Below, piece by piece: positions 5,701 to 8,897 of a stretch of 8,897 nucleotides of DNA (its first letter is position 1; each line of letters starts with the position of its first letter). A program made the translations under genes and the position numbers. The DNA comes from Clostridiales bacterium (lineage in GTDB: Bacteria > Bacillota > Peptococcia > Peptococcales > Peptococcaceae). Where the stretch lies: NCBI GenBank assembly GCA_003343815.1, contig QAKL01000010.1:1-8897 (forward strand), in the 5' to 3' direction. The notes below the pieces were generated by a model. It made no database searches and was not told where the DNA came from. It saw nothing but the letters and a program-made list of their open reading frames with translations.

Positions 5701-7095
5701 ATGTCAGAACTTTCTGCAAAAGTGTCCGTTCCACGCTCGACTCTGATCAAATGGGGAGTTGTGCTTGCGGCAGCAGCGATGATTTGGCTGGTGCCATGTA
5801 ATGATGTTTATTCACTTCAAGTCAAGGAGTTTTTATTTGTTACCGCAACCGGCATTTTGCTGGTAGCGTTTGAGTTAGTTGATTTAATGGCTGTCTCGAT
5901 GATGTTCCCGATCGGCTATATCGTGTTTGGTTTGGCTCCGATGGAGTCGGCCTACGGCGCGTGGCTGGGGACGACGCCGATGGTGGTTATCGGCGGTTAT
6001 ATGATTGCTAATGTTATGGATCGTGTCGGCCTTTTGCGCCGTATTGCTTATTGGTGTATTTTACGAGTCGGCGGCAGTTATTACGGGCTGCTGTACGGTG
6101 TATTAATCGCCGGATGTATTTTAAATACGGCTACGGGCGGTAATGCGTGGGTTATTATGGCGGCGTTTACCTATGGGTTGTGCAAAACCTTTGAATTGGG
6201 CCGTACGATGGACTCAGCGTTAATTATGTTTGTCGGTGCTTTATCTGCCGGCGCAAGCTGTGTATTTATCTACACTCCGTACTTTTTATCAATTTTGTTT
6301 AATTCGGCATCTTTGGCAGGTGTCAGCTATGCACCGACTTGGATCCGTTTCTTCATCGAAATGCTGCCGTATGTAGTCTTTATTTTGGCGTTAGTTTTCA
6401 TTTTGCCGAAGGTCTTTAAACCGACCAAGCAGTTGCCGGGCAAGGATTTCTATAAAGCGGAATACGCAAAATTGGGCAAAATGAGCAAAGATGAAAAATT
6501 AAGCTCGTTCTTTATGGTTTTGTTGATTGGTTTCATGCTGACCGGCTCGATTCACGGTATCGCTTTAGACTGGGCGTTTATTGTTATCCCGTGGTTAATG
6601 TTTTTCCCGGGTGTCAGAGTTGCTAACGGCGAAGACGTGAAAAAAATTGACTTCAGCATGGTTTTCTTCTGCGTAGCCTGCCTATCTATCGGCAGTGTGT
6701 CCAACTATCTGGGTATCGGCGCGATGGTGGCCAATATGTTAATTCCTGTTTTGGAGCCGTTATCCTCCAATGTTGTAGTCGGTGCTATCTATATCATCGC
6801 GATGGTTTTGAATTTCTTGTTAACTCCGTTTGCGATTTTGGCAGGTTTCAGCGAGCCTATCGCGCAGGTAGCTGCAGGACTTGGTATCAATCCTGTCGGC
6901 GCTTTGTACGGTTTATATTTAGGCTGCGACCAGGTATTTTTACCGTATGAATATTTGAGCTACTTGATTTTCTACGCATTTGGTTTAATGAAGATGACAG
7001 ACTTCTTCAAATTAGCGGCGTTTAAGTCAATTTTGGCGACAATAGTTGTATTCTTTGTGATGATTCCTTGGTGGAGCTTCATGGGGGTATTATAA
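5701..7095 (+). CDS. DASS/SLC13-family anion transporter, substrate unknown
   Basis: This 464-residue integral membrane protein has about 11-12 hydrophobic segments in two similar halves, as in the divalent anion:sodium symporter family (di- and tricarboxylates, sulfate). Its first half carries ILNTATGG (140-147), corresponding to the SNT sodium and substrate motif. The central cytoplasmic loop with LGKMSKDEKL (258-267) is a family hallmark. The second half has NFLLTPFAI (371-379) where the second SNT motif would be expected, then GINPVGAL (395-402) and DQVFLPYEY (410-418), another family-like stretch. The altered second motif makes substrate transfer from known members unsafe. ATG 5701 is preceded by AAGGGTGG (5686-5693). 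Divergent lysR and the hydrolase downstream suggest import of a compound the hydrolase then cleaves. A related ion-transporter superfamily clan member is the alternative. Confidence 0.82.
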   Translation: MSELSAKVSVPRSTLIKWGVVLAAAAMIWLVPCNDVYSLQVKEFLFVTATGILLVAFELVDLMAVSMMFPIGYIVFGLAPMESAYGAWLGTTPMVVIGGYMIANVMDRVGLLRRIAYWCILRVGGSYYGLLYGVLIAGCILNTATGGNAWVIMAAFTYGLCKTFELGRTMDSALIMFVGALSAGASCVFIYTPYFLSILFNSASLAGVSYAPTWIRFFIEMLPYVVFILALVFILPKVFKPTKQLPGKDFYKAEYAKLGKMSKDEKLSSFFMVLLIGFMLTGSIHGIALDWAFIVIPWLMFFPGVRVANGEDVKKIDFSMVFFCVACLSIGSVSNYLGIGAMVANMLIPVLEPLSSNVVVGAIYIIAMVLNFLLTPFAILAGFSEPIAQVAAGLGINPVGALYGLYLGCDQVFLPYEYLSYLIFYAFGLMKMTDFFKLAAFKSILATIVVFFVMIPWWSFMGVL

Positions 7096-7116
7096 AATCC
7101 CGATATCCTGTATAGC

Positions 7117-7154
7117 AAAGTGGTTCTTCACTTTTAGAGAAAAGTATTTATAAT
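7117..7154 (+). promoter_or_regulatory. Possible internal promoter and small inverted repeat before the hydrolase gene
   Basis: The 117-nt gap after the transporter holds a perfect TATAAT (7149-7154) with TTCACT (7127-7132) 16 nt upstream, four of six matches to a -35. Overlapping it, AAAGTG (7117-7122) and CACTTT (7129-7134) are inverted repeats around GTTCTT. The repeat lacks a following T-run, so it reads more like an operator or mRNA-processing hairpin than a terminator. The hydrolase may thus have its own start site besides read-through from 5566. Confidence 0.35.
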
Positions 7155-7212
7155 ATGTTAATGTAGACAAAAAGTTTGTGGCTATTTTTTAACGATCAAA
7201 GGAGAGATAAAA

Positions 7213-8897
7213 ATGAAAAGACAAGCGTACACAAACAAAATTTTAGTTTTGGGTGTCGACGGTATGGATCCGCGCATCAGCAAACGTATGATGGACGACG
7301 GCAGAATGCCGAATTTAAAAGCGTATCGTGAAAAAGGCGCTACGCGTGACGATATGAGATTATTGGGCGCAATTCCGACGATTACTCCTCCGTGCTGGAC
7401 TACTTTAGCCACCGGCGCATATCCCGGAACTCATGAAATTACCTGCTATTGGCGCCAGTCTCCGGAGAGTTTGGACGCGGTAGTTTACAATATGGACTCT
7501 CGTAACTGCAAGGCTGAGCAGATGTGGAATGTCACCACCGAAGCAGGCAAGAAAACATTGGTCTGGCACTGGCCGGGTTCTTCTTGGCCGCCAAGCTCCT
7601 CGAGCGAATTACTGCATGTCGTTGACGGTACGCAGCCGGGCAGTGTTAACATGGGCGTAGCTCAGATGGACTGGGAAAAAATTATCGTTGCTACTCCGTC
7701 GATTGCTGAGGTTAAATATGCTCCTCGTGTAGAAAAACCGGCCGGAGTCGGCTGCATCATGACAGATATCGACGATATGGTCGTAGGCGACAATGACGAT
7801 GAAATGATGGAATTATGGTGGGGCGACGAGTCCCGCAAGGGCGGCGAGATCCGTACTTACGTCATGGGTTTGGAAGATACCGAAATGATGATCGGCGCGA
7901 AAGTTGCTTATGATATTATCAATTCTCCTCTGGAAGATGTCGATACAGACAAATGGGCGAATGCTCCGGCAGGCGCTAAAGAGTTCACTATTTTGACCTC
8001 CGGCGGTATGGTACGCAGACCGGCATTAATCCTCAAAAATGAAGAGGGTAAATACGACCGCGTAGCTGTTTACAAAAATAAAAAGGCTGCTGAGCCGATT
8101 GTCGTTGTCCCGATGGGCAAAATGGTCAGCGCAGTAGATGAAGTTACCAAAAAAGAAGAAACTAAACCTTGCTATCGTTCTTACAAATTGCTTGAATTGG
8201 CTGAGGACGGTTCGATGGTCAGACTTTGGATTTCCAATGCTTTGGATACTACCAACGATATGCTGTGGCATCCGGCTTCTTTGCATCAAGAAATCGTAGA
8301 AAAAGTAGGTCATATTCCTCCGGTTAGTTTAATCGGCGGTGAGGATTCCGAGTTGGTTGATAAAATTTTCGAGCCTTCTTGGGATGTATATGATCAGTGG
8401 CAGGCAGACTGCTTGGAGTATTTGATCGACCATGACGATTACGAAGTAGTGTTCTCTCATTTGCACAATGTCGACTGCGCAGGTCACCAAATTTGGCATT
8501 TGGGCAAAACTTTGGAGCCGTGGAAACATACCGATGAAAAAGTTTACCAAGGTTTGATCGAGCGTTTCTATGAGCAGACCGACCGCTATTTGGGACGTTT
8601 CCTGCATTATTTGGATGAGGGCTGGACTATTTTCGTCTTGTCCGACCACGGCTTGATCGTCGGCGAAAATGTGCCCCCGATTTTGGGCGAGTACGGCGGT
8701 TTGAATGTCGGCGTCATGGAAGCATTAGGCTACACTGTAATGAAGAAGGACGAAAACGGCAACGATTTGCGCGAAGTTGACTGGGAGAAAACCAGAGCAG
8801 TGCAGATCCGCAGTAACTACATCTATATTAACTTAAAAGGTAGAGATAAAACCGGTATTGTTGATCCTGCTGACAAATATGATTTGGAAACGCAGAT
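7213..8897 (+). CDS. Alkaline-phosphatase-superfamily phosphohydrolase (type I phosphodiesterase-like), 3' truncated by window
   Basis: Translation from ATG 7213, with GGAGAG (7201-7206) 6 nt before it, stays open to the window end: 561 residues without a stop. Predicted metal and catalytic residues are Asp16 in LGVDGMDP, the nucleophile Thr58 in PTITPPCWTTLATGAYPGTH, Asp421 and His425 in NVDCAGHQIWH, and Asp478-His479 in LSDHG. The last histidine ligand should lie beyond the edge. The nucleophile block and the segment YRSYKLLELAEDGSMVRLWI (about 324-343) resemble the predicted AP-superfamily phosphohydrolase/phosphomutase group (COG3379-like). Roughly 360 residues separate Thr58 from Asp421, indicating a large inserted domain. 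The N-terminus has no signal peptide, so it should act in the cytoplasm on a phosphate, phosphonate or perhaps sulfate ester. The substrate is unknown; the transporter upstream is the best clue. Confidence 0.85.
   Translation, partial: MKRQAYTNKILVLGVDGMDPRISKRMMDDGRMPNLKAYREKGATRDDMRLLGAIPTITPPCWTTLATGAYPGTHEITCYWRQSPESLDAVVYNMDSRNCKAEQMWNVTTEAGKKTLVWHWPGSSWPPSSSSELLHVVDGTQPGSVNMGVAQMDWEKIIVATPSIAEVKYAPRVEKPAGVGCIMTDIDDMVVGDNDDEMMELWWGDESRKGGEIRTYVMGLEDTEMMIGAKVAYDIINSPLEDVDTDKWANAPAGAKEFTILTSGGMVRRPALILKNEEGKYDRVAVYKNKKAAEPIVVVPMGKMVSAVDEVTKKEETKPCYRSYKLLELAEDGSMVRLWISNALDTTNDMLWHPASLHQEIVEKVGHIPPVSLIGGEDSELVDKIFEPSWDVYDQWQADCLEYLIDHDDYEVVFSHLHNVDCAGHQIWHLGKTLEPWKHTDEKVYQGLIERFYEQTDRYLGRFLHYLDEGWTIFVLSDHGLIVGENVPPILGEYGGLNVGVMEALGYTVMKKDENGNDLREVDWEKTRAVQIRSNYIYINLKGRDKTGIVDPADKYDLETQ

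Noticed and set aside
7117..7134. Inverted repeat after the transporter read as a terminator
   Set aside because: The stem is only 6 AT-rich base pairs and no T-run follows, so it should not stop transcription. It is listed only as a possible regulatory site.

Overview
The window looks like chromosome from a low-to-moderate GC member of the Bacillota. The evidence is a recognisable CodY regulator, an ECF-type S component of the PanT class next to a type III pantothenate kinase (coaX), strong Shine-Dalgarno sites (AGGAG or GGAGG) and intrinsic hairpin-plus-T-run terminators. The codon style and gene order would suit the Negativicutes or a clostridial relative, but that is a guess. I see no insertion sequence, phage gene, CRISPR array, tRNA or rRNA.

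Layout. Positions 1-209 hold the tail of an unidentified gene. Positions 210-399 hold a clear sigma-A promoter, a roughly 95-nt leader with several possible hairpins, and an intrinsic terminator placed before the next gene. This is the architecture of a riboswitch or attenuator, although I cannot assign it to a known class. Positions 400-3622 are a tightly packed, probably translationally coupled operon: panT-like vitamin importer subunit, coaX, ribonuclease Z and a DusB-type tRNA dihydrouridine synthase. codY follows at 3679-4410, 56 nt later, with a GTG start embedded in a perfect 12-bp palindrome. A long hairpin with A and T flanks (4412-4443) probably terminates transcription from both sides.

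The second half is a separate accessory-looking module. A LysR-type regulator on the minus strand (4482-5402) is divergent from a DASS/SLC13-family transporter (5701-7095). The transporter is followed by an alkaline-phosphatase-superfamily phosphohydrolase (7213 to beyond the window edge). The 298-bp divergent region contains a good promoter for each side, a 17-bp dyad over the predicted lysR start site, two further AT-rich dyads upstream of the transporter promoter, and a hairpin at the very start of the transporter mRNA.

How the genes work together. In the first block, pantothenate would be imported by PanT with shared ECF energising subunits encoded elsewhere, and phosphorylated by CoaX as the first step to coenzyme A. 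RNase Z and Dus share the transcript but act on tRNA. In the second block the simplest reading is a LysR-controlled uptake-and-hydrolysis pathway for an anionic substrate, imported by the DASS carrier and cleaved in the cytoplasm by the metal-dependent hydrolase. The substrate cannot be read from the sequence and this is the least explained part of the window.
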